Assembly (NCBI GenBank): GCA_045531955.1
Contig: JAZSFC010000026.1
Span: forward strand, 73,968 to 137,967
Source of the DNA: SIG299 sp045531955
GTDB lineage: Bacteria; Bacillota; Clostridia; Lachnospirales; Lachnospiraceae
Direction of reading: 5' to 3'
DNA length: 64,000 nt
The notes below the pieces were generated by a model. It saw nothing but the letters and a program-made list of their open reading frames with translations, was not told the origin of the DNA and made no database searches. The position numbers were made by a program, and so were the translations under genes. Of this stretch, positions 40,991 through 49,795 are shown piece by piece (position 1 is the stretch's first letter; each line of letters begins with the position of its first letter).

Positions 40991-41866
40991 TTAGTCCATC
41001 TCCTCATCCATAGAAATGTATTTTCCGTTTCTGCCGGTAGGAGTCGTTCCAAACCGTTTTCCGTATGCTCTGGTAAAAGAAGAATAGCTTCCAAATCCTG
41101 CCTGAAAACAACTTTCCGTTGCAGGAACACCCTGACGAATCAGCTCCCTGGCAAAAAAAAGACGACGCTCTGTCAGATAATCATATACGGACTGTCCGGT
41201 CTCTTTTTTAAACAGGCGCATCATGTGGTAGCGGCTCATAAACACGGTTTCCGCCAAATCGTCCACTGACAGTTCTTCCGTTAAATGGTTTTCAATGAAA
41301 TGAAGGATTCGCCGGATTCTTTCATCCTCTGCCTCCGGACGCTCCGCCTGCATCAGTTTTCCCTTTTCCCGATATCTTCCGAGCCGGACCAAAAACTGAA
41401 GCAGCAGGCTGTTAGCCATAATATTTTTTCCGTAAGAATCTTTGCCCAATTCCTCTTCCAAACGCTTTGCCAGATCAGTCAGCTTTTGATATCGGTGCTC
41501 CTTTAACCGCAGAACATGACCGTAAACACCATCGAACAATAACTCCAGATTACAATCTTCCGTTGACTGCTTTTGCAAAAACTCAGGAGAAATGTAAAAA
41601 ATGATGCGTTCATATTCCATCCCTTTCGCAAATTCCGGCCGGTGAATCTGCCCGTTACCGATTAACAGAATATCTCCTGCCTGCAGGGCATAATGGCAAT
41701 CCTCCACTGTGTATTCGCCCTGGCCGGAAACAAGCAGTACCAGTTTACAGAACTCATGATAGTGAAAGTCCATTTCGGCACCTTTATCATCTTTTAAATG
41801 AAACAGGCGGAAGTCTTCCAAAAGATATCCCCGTTTTCCGATTTCCTTTTGCTTTTCTTCGTTCAT
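40991..41866 (-). CDS. AraC-family regulator, probable control of the efflux set
   Basis: A 291-residue regulator. The N-terminal half is a cupin-like ligand domain (FHYHEFCKLVLLVSGQGEYTV, then YALQAGDILLIGNGQIHRPEF), and the C-terminal 100 residues form the AraC two-helix-turn-helix DNA domain (HFIENHLTEELSVDDLAETV, AGFGSYSSFTRAYGKRFGTTPT). The ATG at 41866 lacks a perfect ribosome site but a GGGGGA lies 12 bases upstream; the frame could start at 41944. It faces the symporter gene divergently and precedes the efflux set, so it may control either. Ligand unknown; sugar or aromatic type guessed from the cupin. Confidence 0.9.
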   Translation of the reverse strand: MNEEKQKEIGKRGYLLEDFRLFHLKDDKGAEMDFHYHEFCKLVLLVSGQGEYTVEDCHYALQAGDILLIGNGQIHRPEFAKGMEYERIIFYISPEFLQKQSTEDCNLELLFDGVYGHVLRLKEHRYQKLTDLAKRLEEELGKDSYGKNIMANSLLLQFLVRLGRYREKGKLMQAERPEAEDERIRRILHFIENHLTEELSVDDLAETVFMSRYHMMRLFKKETGQSVYDYLTERRLFFARELIRQGVPATESCFQAGFGSYSSFTRAYGKRFGTTPTGRNGKYISMDEEMD

Positions 41867-41915
41867 ATTACGCTTGCGTCCCCCATAACTTGATTTGATT
41901 ACATGAATTATAACT

Positions 41916-41944
41916 CTATTATGCACAGATAGCACTTTTTGCAA
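41916..41944 (-). promoter_or_regulatory. Probable promoter of the AraC gene
   Basis: Minus-strand -35 TTGCAA (41944-41939), 17-base spacer, -10 TAATAG (41921-41916). Confidence 0.5.
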
Positions 41945-41964
41945 TAATTATAGCATATATCGCG

Positions 41965-41993
41965 TTTACTTTGCAAGCTGTGCTAAATATAAT
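41965..41993 (+). promoter_or_regulatory. Probable promoter of the symporter gene
   Basis: Plus-strand TTTACT (41965-41970), 17-base spacer and TATAAT (41988-41993). Divergent from and 20 bases apart from the AraC promoter, so both could share AraC sites. Confidence 0.5.
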
Positions 41994-42061
41994 ATACTTA
42001 AAGAAACAACATGATGCAATAAAACACCATATTTTAATGGTTGAAGATTAGGAGGATTGCC

Positions 42062-43297
42062 ATGAAAAAATTCTTAAAAACCTACGGATTTTTACTTTGC
42101 ATGTTACTCGGTATCATTGCCGGATGTCTGGTGGGCTTCTTTGCTCCGGACTTTTCCCAGAAATTAAAACCTCTCGGCACCATTTTTACAAACCTGATGT
42201 TCTGTGTGGTAGTTCCGATGGTATTCTGTTCCATCTCCTCTGCTATCGCAAATATGCAGAATGCAAAGCGTGCCGGAAAAATCATGGGCACCACTATTAT
42301 TACCTTCTGTGTCACCGCAGGCATTGCTGCATTGATTATGTATATCACAGTCCGCATCTTCCCGGTAGTTACCGGTGAATATAACGTTACCACCGGTGAG
42401 GTCGGAGAGACCCTCGGTGTTGCTGATATGATTATCAATTTCTTCACCAAGCCTGATTTTACCGAACTGTTCAGCCGCAAAGCCATCCTTCCTCTCATTG
42501 TAGCTGCTGTTCTTTTCGGTTTCGGCATCCAGATGAACGGCGGTTCCGAAACCATGACCGCAAAGCTCCTTGCCGATATTACCGGTTGTATTATGAAAAC
42601 TGTTAAAATCATTACCTACTACGCACCAATCGGTTTCTTCGGATTCTTTGCAGGACTGGTAGCAGACTTCGGTCCGGGACTCATCAGCGACTACGGACGC
42701 ACCCTTGTAATTTACTATCTGGTGAGCTTTGTCTACATGTTTATTTCCTTCCCGATTTACGCCCGCATCGGCGGCGGTAAAGGAGCTGTCAAGGTTATGT
42801 TTAAGCACTTATTCCAACCTGCGGCAGTGTCCTTTGGTACCTGTTCCAGCGTAGCAACCATTCCAACCAACATGGAAGCCTCCAAAGAAACCGGAATCTC
42901 TGAAGACGTTTCCAACATTGTCATTCCTCTCGGAGCTACCATGCACATGGACGGTTCCTCCATGTCTGCCATCATTAAGGTTGCTTTCCTGTTTGGCATT
43001 TTCGGTATGGACTTTGGTACCGGTCGCGCCATTGCAGCCATCTTTGTAGCTATTATCTCCTCTGTTGCCATGTCCGGTATTCCGGGAGGCGGAGGCACCG
43101 GCGAGCTTGCCCTGTGTACCATCTTCTTCCCTGACCAGCTGGCCATTGCTTATCCGATTGCCCTGGCCATCGGCAACCTGGTGGACCCTCCGGCCACCAT
43201 GGTAAATGCAGCCGGCGACTATGTAGTAAGCTATATTGTTGCAAGATTTGTGGATGGTAAGGATTGGTTACAGAAGAAATTGAAGAAAGAAGAATAG
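42062..43297 (+). CDS. Dicarboxylate/amino acid:cation symporter (DAACS)
   Basis: A 411-residue integral membrane protein starting MKKFLKTYGFLLCMLLGIIAGCLVGFF, with the DAACS core TCSSVATIPTNMEAS (serine-rich loop), GATMHMDGSSMSAI (binding-site helix) and GIPGGGGTGELALC, plus the conserved VDPPATMVNAAGD near the end. Family members import glutamate, aspartate or C4-dicarboxylates with sodium or protons. An upstream in-frame start at 42041 is less likely because AGGAGG lies 6 bases before the ATG at 42062. Divergent from the AraC gene, whose product may regulate it. Single gene with its own terminator. Confidence 0.94.
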   Translation: MKKFLKTYGFLLCMLLGIIAGCLVGFFAPDFSQKLKPLGTIFTNLMFCVVVPMVFCSISSAIANMQNAKRAGKIMGTTIITFCVTAGIAALIMYITVRIFPVVTGEYNVTTGEVGETLGVADMIINFFTKPDFTELFSRKAILPLIVAAVLFGFGIQMNGGSETMTAKLLADITGCIMKTVKIITYYAPIGFFGFFAGLVADFGPGLISDYGRTLVIYYLVSFVYMFISFPIYARIGGGKGAVKVMFKHLFQPAAVSFGTCSSVATIPTNMEASKETGISEDVSNIVIPLGATMHMDGSSMSAIIKVAFLFGIFGMDFGTGRAIAAIFVAIISSVAMSGIPGGGGTGELALCTIFFPDQLAIAYPIALAIGNLVDPPATMVNAAGDYVVSYIVARFVDGKDWLQKKLKKEE

Positions 43298-43323
43298 AAT
43301 AATCTTGTCCTCTAAACATAGCA

Positions 43324-43362
43324 ATCCCCGGAACAGATAATACCTGCTCCGGGGCTTTTATT
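43324..43362. terminator. Bidirectional terminator between symporter and lipoprotein genes
   Basis: CCCCGGAACAG / CTGCTCCGGGG stem with CTTTTATTT on the plus side; also 5-35 bases past the stop of the convergent lipoprotein gene. Confidence 0.8.
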
Positions 43363-43371
43363 TATATCATC

Positions 43372-46300
43372 TTATTTAAATGCGTTTTTCATCCAGATCC
43401 AGCGAAACTTATCATACAAGTACATCAATGCCCCATTTCCCTTTTGGATAAACACATTATTCTTAAACTCTGCGTCCAAGGACTCATTCATGGAAAGCAA
43501 TCCATATTTACTGCCTATACAAACGTTATCTTCGATGATGACTTCCTTAGCGAACTTCACAGGGTCAGTGCATATGGTAATTGCATAAAACCGTTCAAAA
43601 CAATTTATGCTGTAAGTATCTCCCATGCCAATTATCATATTATCCCTGAGAATCATTTTGTCAAAAGAGTTTTCCTGCACCCCGATGACACGAATGCCCT
43701 CTCCGCAGTTTTCCGCAAGATTTCCTTCTACAACATAGTTTCCCATAGGAACTCCTGCTTCTGTATTTTCAAAGGTACAAAGATTGGAACACTGGTATGC
43801 ATAATTGTTTCGTATGATTGCATTTTTTGTAGCACAGTATATATTATCACCAATAATACTATACCCTTCCGTCGGTTCCTCAGAAGTAATAGTATGCATA
43901 CGGCATACCTGCCACTCAAAGGTGCAGTTTTGAATCACTGGGTCTGTATTGTTATTATTGCCCCAAATCGGACACAACACATACTTAAAGGAGAGATTGT
44001 CTATCACATATCCATCTACTCCCCAGGTATCAAAAACACAAAGTATGGACTTTCCTTCCGTTGCGCCTACCACTTCAATATCGTAGTAGATTTCACCCGG
44101 ATTTCCTGCATCACAACGAAGATACACCGGACCGACTTCACCACCACTGTTTTGTTCTCCATCCCATTTCCAGCAGAACTGTCCGGGATAGTTAAGTCCC
44201 TCCAGATTTACTCTGGAAACAAAGGTCATATTCTCTGTCAATACGTCTTCTACACTTCGGCATTCTCCCGCGGAAGTAATAAAGGCATTCGTTACTCCAT
44301 CCGGATATACTCCATTGATTGGAAGCTCACCCTCCGTAAAGTCAAGAGCCAGCCAACCATTCTTTGTCGGCCATTCCCATACTCTTGCGGCATAGGCTTC
44401 TCCCTCATTAAAGATAATACCTCCGGTATCCTGCAAATTTCTGTTATATTTCCAGATTTTCTTTCCGGTAGCATCTTCATAATAAAGCTCCCAGCACTCC
44501 GGATAAGCCGCATTTTCTGCTGCCATGGTAAACACAGGCTTATCCCCCTTGCCGTATGCGGAATAGGTCACATACGCTCCCGGAACAATCGCCTGATTTA
44601 CCACCCGGTAGATTTTTCCCCGTTCAAAGAACACCGCATCTCCCGGCTGCAAAGTTCCGTCATACTGCCAAACCGATAACACGCCAATATCTTTCTTCGG
44701 TGTTTCCGGCGACAAACCGTCGTTATTATCATCACCATCGGCAGAGAAATAATATGCCGTTCCGGTATAAGTTTCACCCCGAATAAACGTATCCGATTTT
44801 ACAATTTCTGTTTTGGAATTTAAAATCTCCTCTTTTCGCTTTGCTGCCGCATCCAGATACGGCTGTACTGCTTTGGTATCTTCCTGCTTAATAAAGGTAG
44901 AATCTGCCAAAATTTCATGAATTAAATCGTATTCCGTTCTGGTTAAAATGATTCGCGCCACCGCCAGTACTGCTTCTGCATAGGTTGCTTTGTCATTTAC
45001 GCGAATGGAATTACTGGATGCATCGTAAGCATATGGATATTCACCGCTGTAAGTAGATTTTCGTCCAAAATTATAGTAAAAAGCACCACCATCCAGATGA
45101 TGATAATTATCGCCATAGTCATCAATACAGTAAATTTGTTGATGCGCTTCTTCCCCATACAATTCCATGGTTAAATAGCCTTCGTCCCAACTATGGTTGG
45201 TCGAGGATGCTGCCTCATACCAATCTTCCGCTGCTATCGCATATCTGCCACCAATAGTTCTCGCTGCCAAATAGGTAAGTGTCATGGCATCAAACCGCTT
45301 CAGAGCATCATTACTGTTACGGTATTTCGGATATGCTTTCTTCCACTCTGCCACCTTATCCGGTGCTGCATAAGCTATAAAAGCGTCCAATATTTCTGCC
45401 AGTTCTGCACCAGACACCGTCTTTTGTTCCAGTTTTTCTACCGGAAGTCCGATTTCTTCTGCCAATAATAATTCTTCTATCCAGCTTTCCTCGTATTGTA
45501 AAGTTTTAATCCATGCCCGACGGTCTGCTGAACTCATCGGTGTCGGAGTACTGGTTGGCACCGGTGTTACTGTCGCCGTCGGAACCGGTGTGCTTGTGGG
45601 CACCGGTGTTGCTACCGGCACCTCCGTCGGCTTTGGTGTTTCGGTTGGTGTAGGTGTTGCTGTAAGCTCCGGCTCTCCATTTCCCCTTGGCAACCGGTCG
45701 CTGTTTTGATGCTCCTGCAAAAGTTTCAGTAATTCGATGTTGAACTGCGGATAATTGGTATATTCAATGCTCGGAGCACCTCCCATGTGCTTTACGCCGG
45801 CAGTCATAGTATACCAGTCGTTACTCCACCAGGAAAATTCTTTATCTACACACATATCAAGTAAATCCTGATAATACTCCACCATATTCTCCCATATCTC
45901 TCCGCCGGCTTCATACCTGACAACACAGTTTCCATCAAATCCGGAAATAGATTCTCCCCACTGCTTTACAGTAGTTTCAGAGGACTCCGCCCAAATCTTT
46001 CCTGTTTTGAAGGACACATCCTCCAATATTTCTATATTTGTCAAATAATTATACTCATTCGGAGAAATCATAATACGGGACGTCAGCTTTTTATTTAGTC
46101 CTTCCTCTTCCTCAAATCCCTTATACACATCATAAGCAGTTGCTTTGTACCAACGTTCCACCGCATATTCTTCCGGTAAATAGACATCCATACCGGAAAT
46201 TTCTACGCCTGATCCGGTACAAAACAGAACAAGTTCATCCGCTTTTTCCTCTAATGTCACGCTGATTTTCTTTTCACTTGTGGCGTATTGATAATATATC

Positions 46301-48381
46301 GAAATATGATTACTTGTTTCATATTGAGTTTTTTCAATATACTCACTATAGATAATTTCTCCATCCGCGCTAAGATTCAGTGTAGTATCCCAACTCTCTT
46401 CCAAATAGATATCCACTACCGTGCCTGCAGGAAGAAAGCCCGTAAATGTAATCGGATGGTCTTCATCTACATTCCATCCGATCGAATAAAATTGCGTTGG
46501 ATACTCCGGCCAGAACACACTGCGGTTATTATCATCAATATTCTCCCCTTCCACATCGGTCATATTGGCATATGTATATGGATTCTCACAGAAATTGTAG
46601 GATATCATAATATTTTCTACATCTTTTACGTAAGGCTTTACCAAAGAACATTGCTCTGTAATGTCGTTATATCCATTGATTGACGTCGGTTCATATATAA
46701 CCAACCGTTCCTCATCCTGTTCACGGATTGCTCCTACCACCTCAACCAAATAGTTTCCGATATCCTCCATCGTGTACTCCGGTGCCGGAAGCCCACTGCT
46801 TAAATTGTAGTTAGTCGCCTCCCAGAACGGTGTCATGGATAAATAAGCATTCGGAACTTCTGCATACCGTTCTGCAAGTGTAGCCCATAACCGGTTTACC
46901 TGCTTCTGCTTTTCTTCATTGACAAACAAGTCGAAGGAACCCACTGAGGTAAAATCTTCCGGATTTCTATATGTCGTTCGTCCCGGCAACGTTGTAAAAC
47001 AAAGATTCAAATGGAGATTGTACTGAATTGCTGTTTCTACCATTCTGTCTAACGTCTGCAGGTTGGTTAGATTCACCTCGGTAATATCACTATTAAAAAG
47101 CGGCTCGTAATCTAACAGAAGTCTCGCACTATTAAAGCCAAAATTCGCACACATTCTCAGTTCTTCTGTGTTGTCATACATCTGATGATAAAAGGCATAG
47201 CCTAAAATAAGTCCCGTCCAAATCGGATGATTTTCCGCTGTTATTTCAGGAGCTTCCTCCAATTTCTTTCGAAGTTCCGCAGTTAGATTTTGTGAAAAGC
47301 CTTCCGTTACCGTTACATCTAAAATTGAAACCATTTTAGCTCCCGCACTGTCATACAGACGGGTTACTACAGAAACCGCTTCCTGCACAGTGAGCGCATC
47401 CTTTTTGTGCATGCTTCCGGCCTCCTCATCAAAAGTAAACATGAGATTTCCGGAAACCGGAGAACTGTGCCAAAAAGACCATAAATGTGCTGCGGTATTT
47501 AAATCTCCCCAGTCTGTCCATTCAGATTCAGGGGTGCCTTCCCAACCGCAATAATACGGGCCTTCAAACACATGCGGATATAACGAAGTATAATCATTCC
47601 AATCACAATCCCAGAAATCACCACCGTCTGCCCGGGTATTATCAAAATCATTATTGAAATTATTGGCACCTATACACTCTGCCGCATAAAAAGCCATGAC
47701 AAAGCCCTGTTCCCTGGACATGGCAGTTTCATGCATTGTGACATTTTCATCAAATCGAGATAGTTTCTCCGGTGCCAGCTTTGTAATTAAATCCACAAGC
47801 AGACCTCTGAATTCTGTGGAAGTAATCTGCTCGGATGCCCGTACTTTATACTCCTCCGGCACAAGACATAGGGTAAACGCCCGTTCAAAATCAAAGGAGT
47901 TTTCCATTTTCTGATACGGTTCCCATGTGCTGAAATAGGCAGCATTCAATACGGTATCCTGTTCGTAACTGATATCATTTTCTCTCGCAAAGGAATCTAA
48001 GTCCAGATATTTTTCATTCAAAGCTACGTCAAAAACACGTTCTACATCTTCCGCAGAAACGTACCACATTCCGTCCGCAACATAAATATCGCAGGTATAT
48101 ACAATACCGTCCACAACCACTCTTGCATCAGAAATCGAATCATCAAAAGACTGCGGTATAGCAGGGGTTGGAGAAAATTCCGGAACGGATGTTGGCTCCT
48201 CCGATGGTTTCGCATCCGGCGCTACTGCTTCCGTCGGTGCGATGTATGGAGTACTCTCCGGCGCTACGCTTTCTGTCGGTATAGGTGTTGTTCCTGCGTC
48301 CTCCTGTGGTGTCTGGCAGGAACAGAATGCGAAACAAAAGCTCACCGCCGCAATCCATAACCATTTCTTCTGTAGTTTCAT
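43372..48381 (-). CDS. Modular surface lipoprotein: SLH-like pair, GH5-like barrel and beta-helix
   Basis: A 1669-residue exported lipoprotein (signal WLWIAAVSFCFAFCSC, lipid Cys in FCSC) after the ATG at 48381 with AAGGAGGCTTATT. Order along the chain: Thr/Pro-rich linker; a helical SLH-like domain with VVDGIVYTCDIYVADGMWYV and LVDLITKLAPEKL; a TIM-barrel-like central region (FGFNSARLLLDYEP, MTPFWEATNYN, LVIYEPTSINGY) resembling GH5 cellulases; a second SLH-like domain related to the first (AFIAYAAPDKVAEWKK); a Pro/Thr linker of repeated TPTP/PVPTSTP; and a C-terminal right-handed beta-helix (YYFSADGDDNNDGLSPETP start, then repeated N-rich turns). It probably binds and cuts plant or wall polysaccharide at the cell surface. 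Catalytic residues are not certain. Confidence 0.75.
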   Translation of the reverse strand: MKLQKKWLWIAAVSFCFAFCSCQTPQEDAGTTPIPTESVAPESTPYIAPTEAVAPDAKPSEEPTSVPEFSPTPAIPQSFDDSISDARVVVDGIVYTCDIYVADGMWYVSAEDVERVFDVALNEKYLDLDSFARENDISYEQDTVLNAAYFSTWEPYQKMENSFDFERAFTLCLVPEEYKVRASEQITSTEFRGLLVDLITKLAPEKLSRFDENVTMHETAMSREQGFVMAFYAAECIGANNFNNDFDNTRADGGDFWDCDWNDYTSLYPHVFEGPYYCGWEGTPESEWTDWGDLNTAAHLWSFWHSSPVSGNLMFTFDEEAGSMHKKDALTVQEAVSVVTRLYDSAGAKMVSILDVTVTEGFSQNLTAELRKKLEEAPEITAENHPIWTGLILGYAFYHQMYDNTEELRMCANFGFNSARLLLDYEPLFNSDITEVNLTNLQTLDRMVETAIQYNLHLNLCFTTLPGRTTYRNPEDFTSVGSFDLFVNEEKQKQVNRLWATLAERYAEVPNAYLSMTPFWEATNYNLSSGLPAPEYTMEDIGNYLVEVVGAIREQDEERLVIYEPTSINGYNDITEQCSLVKPYVKDVENIMISYNFCENPYTYANMTDVEGENIDDNNRSVFWPEYPTQFYSIGWNVDEDHPITFTGFLPAGTVVDIYLEESWDTTLNLSADGEIIYSEYIEKTQYETSNHISIYYQYATSEKKISVTLEEKADELVLFCTGSGVEISGMDVYLPEEYAVERWYKATAYDVYKGFEEEEGLNKKLTSRIMISPNEYNYLTNIEILEDVSFKTGKIWAESSETTVKQWGESISGFDGNCVVRYEAGGEIWENMVEYYQDLLDMCVDKEFSWWSNDWYTMTAGVKHMGGAPSIEYTNYPQFNIELLKLLQEHQNSDRLPRGNGEPELTATPTPTETPKPTEVPVATPVPTSTPVPTATVTPVPTSTPTPMSSADRRAWIKTLQYEESWIEELLLAEEIGLPVEKLEQKTVSGAELAEILDAFIAYAAPDKVAEWKKAYPKYRNSNDALKRFDAMTLTYLAARTIGGRYAIAAEDWYEAASSTNHSWDEGYLTMELYGEEAHQQIYCIDDYGDNYHHLDGGAFYYNFGRKSTYSGEYPYAYDASSNSIRVNDKATYAEAVLAVARIILTRTEYDLIHEILADSTFIKQEDTKAVQPYLDAAAKRKEEILNSKTEIVKSDTFIRGETYTGTAYYFSADGDDNNDGLSPETPKKDIGVLSVWQYDGTLQPGDAVFFERGKIYRVVNQAIVPGAYVTYSAYGKGDKPVFTMAAENAAYPECWELYYEDATGKKIWKYNRNLQDTGGIIFNEGEAYAARVWEWPTKNGWLALDFTEGELPINGVYPDGVTNAFITSAGECRSVEDVLTENMTFVSRVNLEGLNYPGQFCWKWDGEQNSGGEVGPVYLRCDAGNPGEIYYDIEVVGATEGKSILCVFDTWGVDGYVIDNLSFKYVLCPIWGNNNNTDPVIQNCTFEWQVCRMHTITSEEPTEGYSIIGDNIYCATKNAIIRNNYAYQCSNLCTFENTEAGVPMGNYVVEGNLAENCGEGIRVIGVQENSFDKMILRDNMIIGMGDTYSINCFERFYAITICTDPVKFAKEVIIEDNVCIGSKYGLLSMNESLDAEFKNNVFIQKGNGALMYLYDKFRWIWMKNAFK

Positions 48382-48433
48382 AATAAGCCTCCTTTTGATT
48401 GGTCTCATATTCCTAAAAAACCGCTTTATCCAC

Positions 48434-48462
48434 TTGACAATTTATCTTAAAACATTTATATT
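48434..48462 (+). promoter_or_regulatory. Strong promoter of the probable antisense antitoxin RNA
   Basis: Plus-strand consensus TTGACA (48434-48439), 17-base spacer and TATATT (48457-48462). It points against the toxin gene, and no plus-strand gene follows. Confidence 0.65.
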
Positions 48463-48468
48463 TAAATC

Positions 48469-48565
48469 AGAAAGGGAAACCCGAAGCGGTTCACCCTCAA
48501 CATAATGACTAGTTACAAACTAGCCGTCATTGGTGGTGCAATGGCGGCTAATCTTCTTTGTCCTT
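48469..48565 (+). ncRNA. Probable antisense antitoxin RNA
   Basis: A transcript from the 48434-48462 promoter would start near 48469 and read through AATGACTAGTTAC/AACTAGCCGTCATT and the stem AGCCGTCATTG / CAATGGCGGCT (48522-48549), followed by AATCTTCTTTG. It is complementary to the 3' end of the small toxin mRNA (48548-48643), the arrangement of type I toxin-antitoxin loci with overlapping 3' ends. No frame lies in it. Exact ends are inferred. Confidence 0.5.
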
Positions 48566-48643
48566 GAATATCGTGTAACACGCTACTACAAGGGTAACAA
48601 GCAATAAACAAAACTGAATTAAATCAGCAAGTGTTATGTACAT
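48548..48643 (-). CDS. Putative holin-like type I toxin, 31 residues
   Basis: A 31-residue peptide starting MYITLADLIQFCLLLVTLVV and ending in the charged tail FKDKED, i.e. a short N-terminus, one membrane helix and a lysine/acidic tail, matching the putative holin-like toxin group (Hol_Tox) of Firmicutes type I systems. AAGGAGGGTGATACA before the ATG at 48643 is the usual strong site of this group. A longer frame begins at 48760 but its extra part is unlike any protein and overlaps the toxin promoter. The opposing RNA at 48469-48565 would be its antitoxin. Confidence 0.75.
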   Translation of the reverse strand: MYITLADLIQFCLLLVTLVVACYTIFKDKED

Positions 48644-48725
48644 TGTATCACCCTCCTTTCCCATGATTGGAGGGCTTTTTCTTTCCCTCCGGTGGAGGGC
48701 GAGCCGCCTCGCTCTGATTTCCCTT
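48644..48725 (-). promoter_or_regulatory. Toxin mRNA leader with hairpins
   Basis: Between the toxin promoter and its ATG lie two stems on the minus strand, GAGCGAGG-CGGCTCGC (about 48701-48718) and CCCTCCACCGGAGGG (about 48683-48697), then AAAGAAAAAGCCCTCC. Such leaders in type I toxins delay ribosome loading. The ribosome site AAGGAGGG is at about 48653-48660. Confidence 0.45.
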
Positions 48726-48731
48726 ACACAT

Positions 48732-48760
48732 ATTTTACAACACAATGTGTAATCGTGCAA
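48732..48760 (-). promoter_or_regulatory. Probable toxin promoter
   Basis: Minus-strand -35 TTGCAC (48760-48755), 17-base spacer, -10 TAAAAT (48737-48732); start near 48725. Confidence 0.55.
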
Positions 48761-48790
48761 TCGTAATATTATTTAACACATTGTTACTTA

Positions 48791-49780
48791 TTACATGGAC
48801 CTATAACTACCGCAATGATCACTGGCACCTGTTGGGTGGCGGAATTTATTTTCTCCACATTCATTTGTTCCCATCAAATAAAATCTGCAATTACCACAGC
48901 AAGAACTACTCACCCCACCACTATACTGTGGCGTGGTATCGCCTCTACGTTGTAAGTACCCTACAACAGGGTCTACCCTCGGCTGTGCTGCTAACCGCTG
49001 CGCCCGTTGGGCTGCAAGCTGGGCTTCCCGTTGTCTACGTTGTTCTTCCATGATGCGGCGCTGTTCTTCCATCTCAATCAGTTTTGGTGTTTTCATCTGT
49101 CCCGTTACTATTCCATAAACATACTGATATATGGTGATTCCCTGCTTTTCCGCATGTTTTTTCAGTTCAGAGGAATTTGCCAGCTGAAGATGTTTTTGAC
49201 TTTCCATCATTCCGTTAAAAGCCTTTTTAATTTTTCCCATGGTTCCGTCACCGGCATTTTCCTGGGAATCTTTTAGGAACAATTCCAGTTTCTCGTTGAA
49301 AATAACCAAAACTTCCTCTGCCTTTTTCATATACATGGTATTTCTTTCATTTTTTGAAACCGGAAGTTCTATGTCAAAACACCCTTCCGGATAAGGTGTA
49401 TCACAATACGGACAGACCTGAACCATTTTTTCAAAGGGAGCGCCGCACAGGGAACATCCGGCTCCCTTTTTCAACGTTGCATTTTTCTGTTGCACTTGTT
49501 CCATGGTTAATTCCTGGGCATCCTCCAAAGCTTCCAGTTCCTTCAGCGCTACTTCTGTCCTGTATTGGATTTCCAAGCAGGCCGGGCATAAACTTTCTGC
49601 CTTATTACATGCCTTATCACAAAATTTCCCCGGTTTCGGACGGCTTATATCATCAGACATTTTTTGCACCTTGTCCATAATTCCATCCCCGAGAAGCTTT
49701 CCTATCTGCGTATCTTTCAATGCTGACAGACCTGTGATCAATCCCTCCGGATTGGAGGCAAACATATCTAATAATCCCAT
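48791..49780 (-). CDS. Zinc-ribbon protein with Gln/Arg-rich linker
   Basis: A 329-residue protein without signal peptide. Cys pairs occur in groups: CDKACNKAESLCPAC near residue 54, GCSLCGAPF and CPYCDTPYPEGC near residues 108-133, and a late GNCRFYLMGTNECGENKF with HPTGASDHC. Between residues 235 and 275 is a Gln/Arg-rich helical stretch (MEEQRRIMEEQRRQREAQ). The first 60 residues start MGLLDMFASNPEGLITGL. It is the last gene of the compact minus-strand operon 57130-48791, 16 bases downstream of the SPFH-like gene. It probably acts as an adaptor. No catalytic site seen. Confidence 0.7.
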   Translation of the reverse strand: MGLLDMFASNPEGLITGLSALKDTQIGKLLGDGIMDKVQKMSDDISRPKPGKFCDKACNKAESLCPACLEIQYRTEVALKELEALEDAQELTMEQVQQKNATLKKGAGCSLCGAPFEKMVQVCPYCDTPYPEGCFDIELPVSKNERNTMYMKKAEEVLVIFNEKLELFLKDSQENAGDGTMGKIKKAFNGMMESQKHLQLANSSELKKHAEKQGITIYQYVYGIVTGQMKTPKLIEMEEQRRIMEEQRRQREAQLAAQRAQRLAAQPRVDPVVGYLQRRGDTTPQYSGGVSSSCCGNCRFYLMGTNECGENKFRHPTGASDHCGSYRSM

Positions 49781-49795
49781 AACTACCCTTCCTTT

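Noticed and set aside
43372..48381. Long plus-strand frames (for example near 43444-44679) inside the lipoprotein gene
   Set aside because: They are shadows of the minus-strand gene, without ribosome sites or recognisable domains.
48643..48760. Longer start for the toxin at 48760
   Set aside because: The extra part is basic, unlike any protein, overlaps the toxin promoter, and the strong ribosome site belongs to the ATG at 48643.
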